Below, piece by piece: positions 50,212-63,659 of a stretch of 64,000 nt of DNA. The stretch comes from Megamerina dolium. Its lineage: Eukaryota; Arthropoda; Insecta; Diptera; Megamerinidae. The stretch is from assembly GCA_963854835.1 (NCBI GenBank), contig OY978526.1, forward strand, positions 48,127,140 through 48,191,139, read 5' to 3'. The notes below the pieces were generated by a model. The model saw only the letters and a program-made list of their open reading frames with translations, was not told the DNA's origin and did not search any database. The stretch's first letter is position 1. Each line of letters opens with the position of its first letter. A program made the position numbers and the translations under genes.

Positions 50212-52085
50212 CGTACCTTATTGTAATCAAAATTGTATACTACCATACATAAATATGCATACCATACACATGTATAGATCTATAAATAGCCATAAAAGGG
50301 ATATTTTGCTGTACACACGTACCATATACCGCTAAGCAGAGTGCGAGAATGTGGTAGATAGTAGCTAGTAAGTGATAATAAAATATATTATAACTTTAGT
50401 AGCTATGGTAAATGGAAGGCAACGCATACGCTCTCAGTGGTATTTTAATACTTTATTCTCAAAAGCATTGATCAATGGCAGAACGTGAAAGAAGGAAGAA
50501 GAGAGTTTAAGAGCGACATGCCTCCGTATATGAATGTTGCCAATTTTGTATGGAAATATTTTTCATAGTTTGTTTTAGTATATGCACTTTCAAGTAAGTA
50601 CATACTTATGTACCTACCTACGAGTATATATAAATAAGAACGAGCATAAGTTGGCTATGCTAATGGAATATTTGAAGTTGCCGTTTATACTTCCATGTCG
50701 GTTTAGTCGTACATATAAGGAATTAAATAAACATACAACTGGATTATGTTGTTGGTATTTTATACATATAAATACATTATATATAATATAAATACAGTAA
50801 AACTTCTTGGGCTGCGGTGTCGCAAATGGAGTGAAATTTTTAAAGCTATTTTCGTTACATGAGTAGGAAGGAATATATAGCTTAGAAAAAGCGAGAATGA
50901 AAAAGAAATCCACATATGCACAACGATACAAAGCAATAGATTATATTCAGTGGTTCATGGCAATAGATAATGTGTGTGTGTGTTGAGAGAGAGAGAGGGC
51001 AACCAGCCCATTGTTTTTCTTTAAAAATTTTTTTAAAAAAATTCATCATTTTGTACTCAACCAGAGGGTTAATAATTTTGACATATTTTGACACATAGTA
51101 ATTTTGACACTATCCAAACTGGCTTTGGCACATACTGTGAATGACAAGAGAACAAATTTTATGATTGCCTTACTTGGTTAATTATACTATATATTTTTAT
51201 TTTCAATTTGTTTGCCATTTTGTCGTTTTCTCTCGCAGCTGAAGTATTGTGATGTCACATCTAGAAAAATCTTCTCGGATGGTCACAATCTTTTTTTTTT
51301 ATTATTGTTAGTAAAAGCACAAATGCAAAAACATCAGTTGTTGACAGATATGGTTGCTGTTTGTTTATGCGGCGCATGATAGTGTTTTTGATACATTTAG
51401 ACACAAAAACATTTGCACGAAAAACATTTCAATTAATTTTTGATGTTCCGTTCGCGTTTATACGGCCAAAAATGGTTCTCGGCGACTCCTTTGTATGTTT
51501 GACCTAATGTTTGACATTACGAACAGGGTTTGGACTGTAAACAAATTTTTAGAGGTATATGAAATTGTGGTATGTTCTAAAATTTAGTAGTAGATTTTAA
51601 TGAAGTAAAAGATAATGATATTTATGAAGTCGCTTTTTGTTATTCATTAAAAAGTGTAATGTTTCACATCTAATACTAATGTATAAACAAAAATATTAAT
51701 TTCACGTTTCATTGTTACACATGTTAAAACATTTAAAGAATCGCTTATCAAAATTAAATCACAATTGTATGTACTTATATTAAACGATAAACTTTTGGGA
51801 ACACATTTATGTGCCTTAAAATAATGTAATTTAAAATATAAATTTATAGCAGCATTTAAAATACAGCGATCAATCACTTCATAAAAAAAACTAAATCACA
51901 TACTTATATGTACTAATCTATATATTGCAAGTTAAAGTTATGGGAACAAAATGCCAGTCAATAATTTTAAAATTCTTTAAATTCTTTTGGTGGCTCAAAT
52001 ATTTTACTACTTTCTTTCTTTTATTAATCTAATTAGCACATTCATAATAGATCATGCAATTAAAAAAGGAAAAAAATAAAAAAAA

Positions 52086-52086
<1 letters not shown>
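50212..52086. other. Non-coding stretch
   Basis: Contains a TG run and a GA run at about 50970-51000, and no gene or element that I can support. Open frames of 70-105 codons are AT-driven. Confidence 0.5.
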
Positions 52087-52134
<48 letters not shown>

Positions 52135-52147
52135 CACACATATATAC

Positions 52148-52223
<76 letters not shown>
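52087..52223. repeat. (TA)n array
   Basis: About 135 bp of TA with TACATA and TACACACA interruptions. Confidence 0.97.
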
Positions 52224-52227
<4 letters not shown>

Positions 52228-52707
52228 GCCAAAATCGATAAAATATGGTAAGTATCAAGCTTACTGTATTAATTGCGGTAGACATGTATAAAAGTGGTCG
52301 ATTTGCCACAATTGTAGGATAGTCCGAACACTGATTTCTGATGATAAGGACAAAGCGTGCCTCATATACCTGAAACAAAAACCTCTCTCTCCTCACCGTG
52401 TCTCTCGCTCAGAAACAAAATGCAAATGTTTTTGTGTCTAACACAGGACCAATATGTATAAATTGAAATGCGTGATCTGAAACTTTACACAAACTTTTCA
52501 GGTTTGGGTATCCTTAAACCACTTACGAAATATTTGTTAGGTGAATTCATACACCTAACAAATATGACATACGATGAGACAAATAATGTTTTGTGACTTT
52601 TTAATTTCGCTAAAACGGCAACTGTCTACAGGTATTCGCAAACCATTATGAACGGTTTTCACTCCACCTTAATATAAATATAGTGTAAGTACATTTTTAC
52701 CTCTACA
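52224..52707. other. Non-coding stretch
   Basis: Contains an inverted pair GTGAATTCATACACCTAACA / AACAAATAT around 52535-52565 (an ACCTAACAAATA string occurs twice, once as TATTTGTTAGGT). No gene. Confidence 0.4.
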
Positions 52708-52709
52708 TA

Positions 52710-54361
52710 CAGTGGCTCACAGCTTATTTCGTACAGTGTATATATTTTTATGTACATGGCTGTAACATCGAAACTAAAAAACTTATCGATAAGTTTTGAA
52801 TGTAGATGTCTGTGTATGTGTTTAGTAAACCTAATAAGAAAACGGGGAACCCCAAAAATTTTTCTTTTTGTTATGCAAGAGAGAAAAACTATTGATCAGC
52901 TGATTTTCAGCTCACATCTTATTTCGTACACAAACTTCAATGTAGGTAAGTTTCATTCTGCCGCGCAGTTACAAAGTTTTTTTGAATTGTATGAGTTTTT
53001 GGACCTTTTTAACTATTATAACAATTTTTATTATTATTATTTTAAATAGTTAAAGTGCTGTAAATTAAACATTTAGCTTTATGGGTCATCGTACAACGAT
53101 GGAACAGCGTAAACTGGTAATTAACCATTTTAGGAAAGGTCAGAGTGTGCAAAAAATTGCTGAAATGACAAATTTAAGTGCCTCAACTGTCCTATACATC
53201 ATTCAACGCTTCGTTCGCGAAAATCGGTTGGAGAACAAGGGCAGAGAAGCACCTAATAAGATTTTCAACGCATCAGACGAGCGTTATATTGTACGAAAAA
53301 TTAAGAAAAATCCAAAGTTATCCGCTCCGAAGTTGGCTGCAGAGGTTCAGCGTGAAATAGGAAAATCATCCAGTGCTGAAACTGTCCGACGTGTGCTGCG
53401 CAATCATGACTTGAACGGTCGAGTAGCCCGAAAGAAACCATTCATTTCGAAAATGAATATACAACGCCGACTTGACTTCGCCAAAGAGCATATTATTAAT
53501 ACTCCTGCGTTCTGGAATACCGTTATTTTCGCGGATGAGTCTAAGTTTAATATTTTTGGCTCGGACGGAATGTCATATGTTTGGCGTAAAGCGAATACCG
53601 AGCTAAACAAGGAGAACCTTAAGCCCACAGTGAAGCATGGTGGCGGTAGCGTAATGGTTTGGGCCTGTATGTCAGCAGCCGGAGTAGGTGAATTGGTTTT
53701 TATTGAGGAAACAATGGACAAAATGAAGTACCTCGAGATTCTGAAAAACAATTTACTTCAAAGTGCAGACAAACTGGGTTTGCGGGAAGAATTTCGGTAC
53801 TACCAAGATAATGACCCAAAACATAAATCTGGGATTGTGCAATCTTGGCTTATTTGGAACTGCCCACACTTGATGTCTCCACCACCACAGTCACCTGACA
53901 TGAATGTGATTGAAAATCTTTGGTCTATTTTGGACAATAAAATAAGAACACACAAGATTTCTAATAAGCAAGACCTAAAGAAGGTACTGATGGAAGAATG
54001 GAAAAAAATCACACCAGACATCACTCAAAAATTGGTGGATTCAATGCCAAGTAGACTCCAGGCTGTCATTAACGCTAAGGGATGTCATACTAAACATTAA
54101 AATCAACTTACTTTGTTTTTAGTTTGAACTTAAAGAGACTGTACGAAATAAGCTGTGACATGAATTTTCCTATTTTTTTCTTATTTTATTTTTTTATAGT
54201 GTCAAACACTAAAATTTTGAAAAAGTAAATTTTGGAAAATAAAAAACAAACCTTCCTTTCAAAAATGGCATTTATATTTTGTTCAAATTTTTGCTATATT
54301 AGGAATTACGACTGCAGCAATTTTTAAACTGTCACTGTACGAAATAAGCTGGGAGCCACTG
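52710..54361 (+). mobile_element. Tc1-A copy 3: complete element, intact frame
   Basis: 1652 bp between CAGTGGCTCACAGCTTATTT and its inverse, TA on both sides (52708-52709, 54362-54363). Inner direct repeats lie near 52911 (CAGCTCACATCTTATTTCG) and near 54138 (GACTGTACGAAATAAGCTG). Unlike copies 1 and 2 it sits in ordinary sequence rather than in (TA)n. With complete ends and a complete gene it is the best autonomous candidate in the window. Confidence 0.96.
53081..54100 (+). CDS. Tc1-type DD34E transposase, open over 339 codons
   Basis: ATG at 53081: MGHRTTMEQRKLVINHFRKG, ending GCHTKH and TAA. Domain order: helix-turn-helix (about 1-110), basic linker, and catalytic domain with Asp152 (FADESKF), Asp243 (YQDNDPKHKS) and Glu278 (NVIENLW). 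Compared with copies 1 and 2 it has private changes in the DNA-binding part (His3, Gln24, Leu38), which could affect end binding. The 3' end of the frame agrees with that of copy 2, so this is probably the original C-terminus. The leader between the outer end and the ATG also keeps an unrelated 99-codon open frame. Activity is inferred from intactness only. Confidence 0.94.
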   Translation: MGHRTTMEQRKLVINHFRKGQSVQKIAEMTNLSASTVLYIIQRFVRENRLENKGREAPNKIFNASDERYIVRKIKKNPKLSAPKLAAEVQREIGKSSSAETVRRVLRNHDLNGRVARKKPFISKMNIQRRLDFAKEHIINTPAFWNTVIFADESKFNIFGSDGMSYVWRKANTELNKENLKPTVKHGGGSVMVWACMSAAGVGELVFIEETMDKMKYLEILKNNLLQSADKLGLREEFRYYQDNDPKHKSGIVQSWLIWNCPHLMSPPPQSPDMNVIENLWSILDNKIRTHKISNKQDLKKVLMEEWKKITPDITQKLVDSMPSRLQAVINAKGCHTKH

Positions 54362-54404
54362 TATGTTATTTACTGCTTATGTTCGGCTAAGCATTATTTA
54401 GTAT

Positions 54405-54927
<523 letters not shown>

Positions 54928-54928
54928 A

Positions 54929-56690
54929 CTTACTTACTTACTATTGTGGCTTCGCCAGCCATCTCTGTTCTGTTCTTCGCTAGTTGGCGCCAGTTAGAAA
55001 TTCCAATCGCCGTCAGGTTCTCCAGTACTTGGACACTGAGGCTCTAATCATCGGTCATTCTTTCATACGACTATATTCTGCTTATGAACTGGTGCATGCA
55101 GGCGAGCAGCTCATGGCCTCCGGTTATAAACAACATCAACACCTGTAGCCTTGTTATTCTTCAACCTTAAAATGGGTGGGGGAACATCAACAACATCATC
55201 TGTAAATGGGGTTATCGTCCACTGGCGTAATTGTTCGTAGCATCGCCATTCAGTAACGTCGAGAAGTGTTCCCTCTATAGGCTCAGTACACTCTGGACAT
55301 TTGTACCAGATTCCTATTTCCATCACGACAAGAAGTGGCTCCGGGATTTAAACCTCCACTCAGGCGCTTGATCTTTTCGAAGAATTTTTGAGTCTCATTC
55401 TTGTCGGTACACATCTTTATCTCCTCATACTCGCGTCTTTCTTGTTCTCTTTTCTTTTCTTTTCTTCTGTAGGCGGCGTCTTTCTCTGCGATAGCGTCGC
55501 GACACTCCTGATCATACCACTCATTCCTCAGAGGCCGGTAATAGCCGATTACCTCCTCGGCAGCAGTAGTCATGGAGCGGGATATATGTGTCCACCGTGC
55601 GCATGTATCATCAAGTGGGGGAGTGTTCTGCATAAGCAGATCCGATAGTCGAGTGGCAAATGCATCTGTTGTCTCTGGTGATCGTAACTTACTGACGTCG
55701 AGCTTTCTCTGTGTGGGACTTCTCTTGTTATTTGCGACACATAAACGTGTGCGCACCTTAGCTGCAACAAGGTAGTGATCCGAGTCGATGTTGGCACCAC
55801 GGATCGATTTCACGTCCATCACACTGGAAGCATGCCTTCCGTCAATCACCACATGATCAATTTGGTTTCTTGTTCTTTGATCTGGAGACAGCCATGTCGC
55901 TTTGTGGATGTCGAGATGCTGGAATCTGGTACCACCAATTACCATGTTTCGTGCTGCGGCGAAGTCGATCAGCCTCATTCCGTTATCGTAGGTGTTCTGG
56001 TGGAGGCTGAATTTTCCAACAGTTGAACCAAAGGTACCTTCCTTGCCCACAGCGGGGGCAGCGGTCGTAAACTTCTTCGAGACGCTGAGAGAAGCTCTCC
56101 TTGGTCACATTGTCCTACTCATCCGTCGGAGCGTGGGCACATATATGGCTGATGTTAAAGAATTTTGCCTTGATGCGGATTGTGGCCAGCCGTTCGTTCA
56201 CAGGCGTGAACAGTGAGACAAGATGTCGTAGTCTCTTACTGACTATTAATCCGCATCCTAATTCGTGCCTTTCAGCATGGCAACTGTAGTAAATATCACA
56301 GGATGCTCTTTTGGAGCAGCCCTGTCCCGTCCATCGCGTTTTCTGGAGAGCGGTGATGTCAGCTCTGTATTTTTCGAGGAGATCAACCAGCTGGATAGAG
56401 GCACTCCCCCTATAAAGGGACCGGATATTGCAGGTGCATATCCGTAACTCATGGTCCTTATTTCGTCTGCGGGGGTCATCAACAAAGGAGGCAGTCCGTT
56501 TCCGAAGCATTTTTACATCATTCACTGGGAGGGCTTTTTATGTGGCGGGTCCCAAACCCAACGCACAACCTCTAACCGAGGAGATTTTCGCCACACACTT
56601 CAGCTGTCTCTCAGCGGGTGCCAGGAGGACGTTGCCCGGTGGTCGCCACGTCGCCCATTAATAATAATGAAGGCGCATTCACATAGTAAG
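54929..56690 (-). mobile_element. RTE-like LINE with endonuclease, RT core deleted
   Basis: The minus-strand copy ends at the left in ACTTACTTACTTAC, the tail type of this family. 54945-55035 matches 3033-3110 of the nested copy; the sequence then jumps to the counterpart of about 4337, so some 1.2 kb including all RT catalytic motifs is gone. It then extends further 5' than the copy at 2965, through a linker and an endonuclease domain to an untranslated part with CAACCTCTAACCGAGGAG near 56570. The 5' limit is estimated. Confidence 0.88.
55283..56525 (-). pseudogene. RTE-like apurinic-type endonuclease and linker
   Basis: The frame 56525-56115 begins MNDVKMLRKRTASFVDDPRR and has RICTCNIRSL (the Asn of the first endonuclease motif), ADITALQKTRWTGQG (the usual catalytic Glu of ALQE is Lys here) and ISHICAHAPTDE. 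A shift near 56050-56115 leads to the frame 56050-55283 with IDFAAARNMVIGGTRFQHLD, HKATWLSPDQRTRNQIDHVV (the D-Q-IDHV motif), SDHYLV (the SDH motif), and a linker rich in Glu/Lys (KKREQERREYEEIKMCTDKN). One motif residue is changed and the polymerase is gone, so it is inactive. Confidence 0.87.
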
Positions 56691-56744
56691 TAGACCAAGC
56701 TACATGACTACCCCTCATTAACAAATAAAGGTATCATCACATAG

Positions 56745-57144
56745 CGCTCAGATCAAACTACATGGGATGCGCTCAGAATAATGCTTACCGATTATCTTGA
56801 AAAAGGATCCACAATCACAGGAAAGTATTATCGTGCATTATTGGATCAATTGAATGATGCAATCAAGAAAAAACGACCACATTTAAAGAAGAAAAAAGTG
56901 CTCTTTCTTGAAGACAACGCACCGGTTCACACAGCATTAGATACGATGCCGAATTGGTTGATCATCCACCTTATAGTCTAGATTTAGCTCCTAGTGACTT
57001 TTTCCTGTTTCCAAACTTGAAAAAATGACTCGCAGGAAAAAGATTCAGCTCAAACGAAGAAGTGATTACCGAAACTAACGCGTATTTTGAGGGATTTCCG
57101 AAATCGTAGTATTCAGATGGTATAAAAAAGTTAGAATATCGTCT

Positions 57145-57145
<1 letters not shown>
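56745..57145 (+). pseudogene. Mariner transposase fragment (irritans-like)
   Basis: WDAQRIMLTDYLEKGSTITG and KYYRALLDQLNDAIKKKRPH, then VLFLEDNAPVHTA (second Asp; HQDNAP is usual). After a shift, HPPYSLDLAPSDFFLFPNLK holds the third Asp with DD34D-type context, and SNEEVITETNAYFEGF follows. It is cut at the right by a (TA)n array at 57150 and lacks the first half. Confidence 0.85.

Positions 57146-57149
<4 letters not shown>

Positions 57150-57211
<62 letters not shown>
57150..57211. repeat. (TA)n array
   Basis: About 60 bp of TA, replacing the end of the mariner fragment. Confidence 0.97.
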
Positions 57212-57214
<3 letters not shown>

Positions 57215-58009
57215 TATTTACGTTTTTATATGTAGTTATACATAAAACTCGGTGTTTTTTGCAAAAGATCATTTATAATTTATATGAAAATATTATATTT
57301 AATATTTTTGTATAGCAGGGGTGAACCAAGGTAACCGTAAAGAAATAGATCTCCTTACCAACGAAGGACGGACGTATTAAAAAAATGTGTTTAATTTCTA
57401 ATTTACAAATTCATTTATTTTTCCTTCATATAAACAATTTCTGCTTATGGAAGTTTAATATCAATTCAATTTAGAGTGCTTAAACTACTTGAAGTTAATT
57501 TTAGTTTACCGGGATCATACACTTGGGCATTTATTGTTGCAGATGGTTCGAAACCACTTTTGGGTTCTGATTTCAACATCACCACTTGTTATTAGATTTC
57601 CATAACCATGCTTTGGTCGATGGTAAAAAATGATGCACAACTCCGGCTGAAATAAATCAATACACAATACTTCAAATTTCTCATATATGTAATCAAGACT
57701 GATTCTGCATTTCATAGTTTGCTTTAAAATTTTCCGAAAATTGTTAGCATAAATTCTTCCCTGAGGAATGCAATAATGGCGTACCATGTATGTTTCATGT
57801 ACAATATATGTACAATAAGTGCCCATTTTTAGTAAGCATTCAACTGCTAAATATGTATTTATTTTCATTATATGTCTGTATCATATCTTTTAAAATTGGA
57901 TCGTGGCTGTGTATTAGTATTGCACTATGGTCCAAATATTTTTGTTGCATGCAAAAGCTACGAAAGTTAGTGGTTTAAACTTTTTAAAAGTGCAGAAACT
58001 TTGTATGGA
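57212..58009. other. Mostly non-coding; holds one candidate exon
   Basis: Apart from the segment described at 57515-57646 I see nothing to annotate here. Confidence 0.4.
57515..57646 (-). other. Candidate terminal exon of an unknown gene
   Basis: On the minus strand a good splice acceptor (TTGATTTATTTCAG) ends at 57647. The frame that follows reads PELCIIFYHRPKHGYGNLIT, then SGDVEIRTQKWFRTICNNKC-PSV and TGA. About 95 bp downstream is an AATAAA (57414-57419 on the minus strand). The composition (Cys, Trp, charged residues) is less AT-driven than in chance frames. The open frame extends upstream to 57868 without an evident second splice site that would confirm an exon. I do not recognise the protein, and it may be chance or an unknown element. 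Confidence 0.25.
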
Positions 58010-58245
58010 AGCTGCTCTGAACAGTAAGCAGTATAACATCAATCTACATACCCCATATTTTATATTAAGTGAGATATAGCAAGTTAAAAATTCATTAAAA
58101 TCTGAGGTTAGCGACAGATTATATCCACTATTAATGCTTAAATATCTCAACATTTCTTCAACTTATTGCTCGAACCATCTAGACGGCAGACAGGCGTTTG
58201 AACGGGCACATATCGGTAATTAGACTATGTAGCCACCGATGAAAA
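58010..58245 (+). repeat. Decayed copy of the GTGGGCGTGG/(GGAC)n-type repeat
   Basis: TTTGTATGGAAGCTGC, GAGATATAGCAAGTTAAAAA, a GAGGTTAGCG piece and GCTCGAACCATCTAGACGGC follow in the same order as in 24370-24690 of the main repeat (TTTGTATGGGAGC, GAGTTATAGCAAGTTAAAG, GAGGTTAGTCG, GTGCGAACCAGCC...GACAGACGG). Confidence 0.65.
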
Positions 58246-58254
58246 ATATATATA

Positions 58255-58985
58255 CGAGGGCGGTCCCAGAACTAACCGACCTGACATATAGATAGCGGCA
58301 GTAGTTTGAACAAAATTACTTTGGTGAAAAGTTTCAAGGCGCCCCGTTGTTTAGTATTCTTTTTGGAGCCGTCGAAAGTGAATTTGTAAACATGCAAAAA
58401 ATTGGTCACCGTTATATAATTCAATACTTTCATTTGCAAGGTCTCAGTCCAGTCCTCATTAAAGCCGAACTAGATTCTACTCTAAGGGAGTCTGCTCCTT
58501 CGTTTTCGACCATAACATATTGGGTGGCAGAGTTTAAACGATCTCGTACGAGCTGCCAAGACGAACACCGTAGTGGTCGACCAATTGAGGTGGCCACGCC
58601 AGAAACGGTTAAGAAAATCCAAAAAATGGTATTGGATAATCGACGGCTGAAGGTGCGTGAGCTAGGTGAAATCACAAGCACTGCAAAAAGTGCTATACAT
58701 CGTATATTGACCGAAAATTTGGAGTTGAAAAAGCTATGTGCAAGATGCGGCTCACAATAGAACAAAAACAACGTCGTGAAGATGTTTCTATAGAGTGTTT
58801 GGCGATGTTTCACAGTAATAAAGCCGAGCTTTTGCGTCGATTCGTAACCATGGATGAGACCACTTCACACCTGAGACAAAGAAGGCGAAGACAGTTCCAT
58901 CTGTACGCAAGGTTATGGCGTATGATTTTTTGGGATGCACGTGGGATAATTTTTATTGATTATCATCAAAAAACAATCAACAATC
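58255..58985 (+). mobile_element. 5' half of an irritans-type mariner
   Basis: The left end CGAGGGCGGTCCCAGAACTA follows TA at 58253-58254. The leader and the first half of the transposase follow, then the copy ends in AT-rich simple sequence near 58985. No right end is visible. Confidence 0.8.
58392..58983 (+). pseudogene. Irritans-type mariner transposase, N-terminal half
   Basis: ATG at 58392: MQKIGHRYIIQYFHLQGLSP, then SAPSFSTITYWVAEFKRSRT, DEHRSGRPIEVATPETVKKI, DNRRLKVRELGEI and IHRILTENLELKKLCAR, the paired helix-turn-helix region of mariners. A shift near 58740 leads to LTIEQKQRREDVSIECLAMF, RRFVTMDETT (first Asp, in the TMDET context) and, after a small deletion, FWDARGIIFIDYHQK. The sequence stops before the second Asp. 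Confidence 0.88.
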
Positions 58986-58989
58986 AAAA

Positions 58990-59756
58990 TAAAATATATA
59001 ATAAATAAATAAATATATGAATATACAAAAATATAAATACATAAATATATAAAAATATAATTATAAAAGAAGAGGACATAATAAGGTCAACGCACTTATA
59101 CCATATCGATGCGAATATGTACTGTAGGTAGCTTTAAAAGAGTATAATTTGTCCATATACAGATAATGTATATACATTCTTAGTTCACGACATACCTCCA
59201 CTACCAACATCTCCATACAAACAGAAATAAGTGCATATTAATAATATAATGGGCCAAGCCACAAATTTTCAAGGCGACGATTACATGAAGAAGACGAAAA
59301 AGAGAATTTAAGAAAATTAAAAAAACTGTGTAAAAGTATAAAACAAAATTAGATTAAAGTTGAACATTATCACCGTATAAATTAGAGTCTGCTCACGATT
59401 GCTCTATACATTTGAGTATTAGTCACGTGTAACGTTGTTGCTTTCATAAGCTTGTATGTTTCATAATCCATATTCCATGTTGCAGCTAATAACATTTATA
59501 TGTTATATAGGCTGACTTCCTAAACGCATCTTGCTTTATTGCTTTACAATCGAATAATGAGGTATATTCTTAAACGCAACTGTGTAAACTTTTGACGAAG
59601 TATCTTGTTCCAAAATGTTAATATAGTGTTAGGGATGAGTAGAGTATGCGCATCGCTAATAGCTGTTATATAATATTTTAGGAATGTACTCGAGTGACAT
59701 TGCAAGACCGTATTAGCTATCATATATTTACAGACAATTGCAAATGTATACAATAC

Positions 59757-59758
<2 letters not shown>
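58990..59758. other. AT-rich non-coding stretch
   Basis: Begins with AAATAAATA-type simple sequence; no gene. Confidence 0.5.
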
Positions 59759-59847
<89 letters not shown>

Positions 59848-59879
59848 CATATATATATATATATATATATATATTATAC

Positions 59880-59931
<52 letters not shown>
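59759..59931. repeat. (TA)n array
   Basis: About 170 bp of TA with a few TTATACAT interruptions, directly before a mariner fragment. Confidence 0.97.
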
Positions 59932-59932
<1 letters not shown>

Positions 59933-60311
59933 GCAACTACGCAAGCAATTGGCAAAATTGTAAAGAAATATGAAGAGACTGGATCGGTTACAGATATTGT
60001 AAGGCTTGTGCATTATTGTTTCGCTCGTACCACCGAAAATATCGCTGCTGTAAGTGAAAGTGTTGCCGAAGACCCGAATGTGTCGATTCCTCGTCGTTCT
60101 CAGGAATTAGGACTGTCTTACGGCACATTATGGCGTATTTTGCATTTGGATCTACACCTACATCCATATAAAATCCAGCTCACACAACAACTGAAGCCAG
60201 CTGACCAGTCACAACGTCGTAGATACGTCGAATGGGTGCTTGAACAACAGGCGGTGGACGGCGATTTTTCGAACAAAATTTTCTTCAGCGACGAAGCACA
60301 TTTCTCACTCA
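59932..60311 (+). mobile_element. Fragment of the D,D41D mariner family
   Basis: Closely matches 10930-11305 of the complete copy, on the opposite strand, with few changes. The frame from about 59940 gives [56 protein letters not shown] and SDEAHFSL, then ends abruptly at 60311. It keeps CAA at the site of the TAA in the 10234 copy, so that stop is private to the other copy. No inverted ends; the left side is (TA)n. Confidence 0.9.
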
Positions 60312-61552
60312 TTTTAAATATTTTTTGTTGGAAACATCTACTGTATATGTATTTGATAGTTTATTGTTTTCTAAGAAATTTTGCCATTAGTTGATTTTTT
60401 TTCGTTAATATAAAATAAGGGTGTCAATTTTGTAAATGTATATTTTGTAAAACGCACGAAAAAAGGTCCATAAATAAATGAAATACCAAGCGTGGTGTGC
60501 ATTCGATATCTAATTTCTGATGAGTTTCTCTTTTAGATATTTCGGCTGACGGCCCAAATAAACAATGAACAGATTTCTATTCTATCTATTATATCTATCA
60601 GTGGAGCGCCGTCAACTCATTTAGTATCAGAGCGAAAACACATCACTTCTAAAACCAATTTGCTTAAACTTATATTTGCTCTAAGGACTAATGTCGTTAT
60701 ATCTATCTGTCTCTTTCGTGTAGTTCTTAATTAACCTTTAACCATATATCTTTCAATTATTTATAACACTCAATAATAAACTAAACTTGCCGGGGAAAAT
60801 CCAATAATATAAATACATTATATAAAAAACCCAAAAAAGTGGTTTAACAATTTAAAATAAGCAGTATGAATAAATAAATAAATAATGAGATCGCAAAAAC
60901 TAAAAGCACACCTTTATTTACGATTTAACAAAAGCTGTTCTGTTTTGATGAAAAGCATTTGCTTTTTAAGTATGTTATGTGTTGTTTTGCAAGCTTAAAC
61001 CCCATATTGTAATATCAAAATCAGCGAATTATTATATGTGATATACATTATGTAAAATACAATAGATCTATTATTATTTGATCAAAATTGATTTTTGCGG
61101 GATACAGTGATTAATCAAAACTTCATTTTATTACCATTTTGGTAAGGTAACACTTTTTCATGCCATACTCATTTACACCCTTAGTACATAAATTGGTTCA
61201 CTTCAATATATATTAACGTTAATTTTGTTGCAAATCTACATTCCCGCTATTCCTTTGTGGTCTCAAAAAACTTGGGGAAGGGGTAGGCTCCTAGATTGGG
61301 ACAGTTGATTATTAGCGATTTATTACACTAACATCCGTTGATGTAGTAATTAAATTTTTAGGAAGACAAAGAATAATTGAAATAATAGCTACAATTGCCC
61401 AAATCGTATTGTCGTATTGAGGAAATTAAAATCTTTCACCTTCGAGGAATTTTACACCATTCGTTTTCAAAGCAACAACAGAGAAACAAAACTAAACTAA
61501 ATAATGTTTTCAACACAACGTCAGTAGCAAGCGTCGTATATGAGAATAGCTG
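60312..61552. other. Non-coding stretch
   Basis: No supported feature. Confidence 0.5.
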
Positions 61553-62076
61553 CATTCTTTTGCAAACAAGTTGCAAAAGAACACCAACTCACATATAATT
61601 TCCCTTTTACACTTGCTTATAATTTCCCTTTAGTTACTTAGCAACGCTGCTGGTATATATGGTTGTTCGTGAAATTTGTAAACGAGATAAAAACAAAAAA
61701 GAAACAATTCTTCGGAATCTGTGGTAAAAATATTCGTTTATTTAAAATAAATTTTTATTTGCACTTGCTTTATTTTGCTTATTTTTGTTTATATTTACAA
61801 TAATTTGACGTGTTGTTAACATTTCCCAGTAGTCTATTCACAATAGTGCTGTTTTTTTACTTTCATACACTATAACTCAGGTCGATTAAAATATAAGCAA
61901 GTTCAATTGAACTCGGTTAAAATAGACGATGTCGCTTATTCTTGTTGTTGCTTTGCATACGGTTCGGCAAATAAGTCAGTGTTCTTTTGCAACTCGCGTG
62001 CTAAAGAATGCGTCTTAAGTAAAAGGGAAATTATAAGCGAGTTGGTGTTCTTTTGCAACTCGCTTACAAAAGAATG
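61553..62076. mobile_element. MITE-like element with ~57-bp inverted ends
   Basis: CATTCTTTTGCAAACAAGTT then GCAAAAGAACACCAACTC and TATAATTTCCCTTTTAC at the left are matched by their inverse at 62020-62076 with few differences. Extra direct copies of the motif lie inside: CTTATAATTTCCCTTTA at about 61617, and GTGTTCTTTTGCAACTCGCG at about 61979, some 65 bp before the terminal one. 524 bp, no coding capacity. I see no convincing target-site duplication, so the superfamily is open. Confidence 0.8.
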
Positions 62077-63345
<1,269 letters not shown>

Positions 63346-63655
63346 TACTTCATCGACAACACTTACTACACCCATCATTAATTACAGCTTACACAGTGTG
63401 TATGTGCAATCTCTCTTTACTGTAAAATTAAAAACCAAAAATATTCGCAGATTTTTGGTTTTTACGTGGCTTTTTTTTTTGGTTTTTTTATTTTCTTGAC
63501 ATTTCAGATACAACACAAAAATCACATACAATACATATTTTACATGTTTTACCAATGAAAACAGGTTCGCATCCGAAATATGGTTCCTATTCGGAACGTA
63601 GAGCAGAAACGAAGACTCTTCATCGAGTCCTGTCTCGGGCCATATATCTGATTTC
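63346..63655. other. Non-coding stretch
   Basis: No supported feature. Confidence 0.4.
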
Positions 63656-63659
63656 ATGC

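Noticed and set aside
61279..62076. CRISPR-like array because of repeated TTTTGCAACTCGC strings
   Set aside because: The repeats are few, mostly inverted and irregularly spaced, in a eukaryotic context; they are the ends and subterminal repeats of a MITE.
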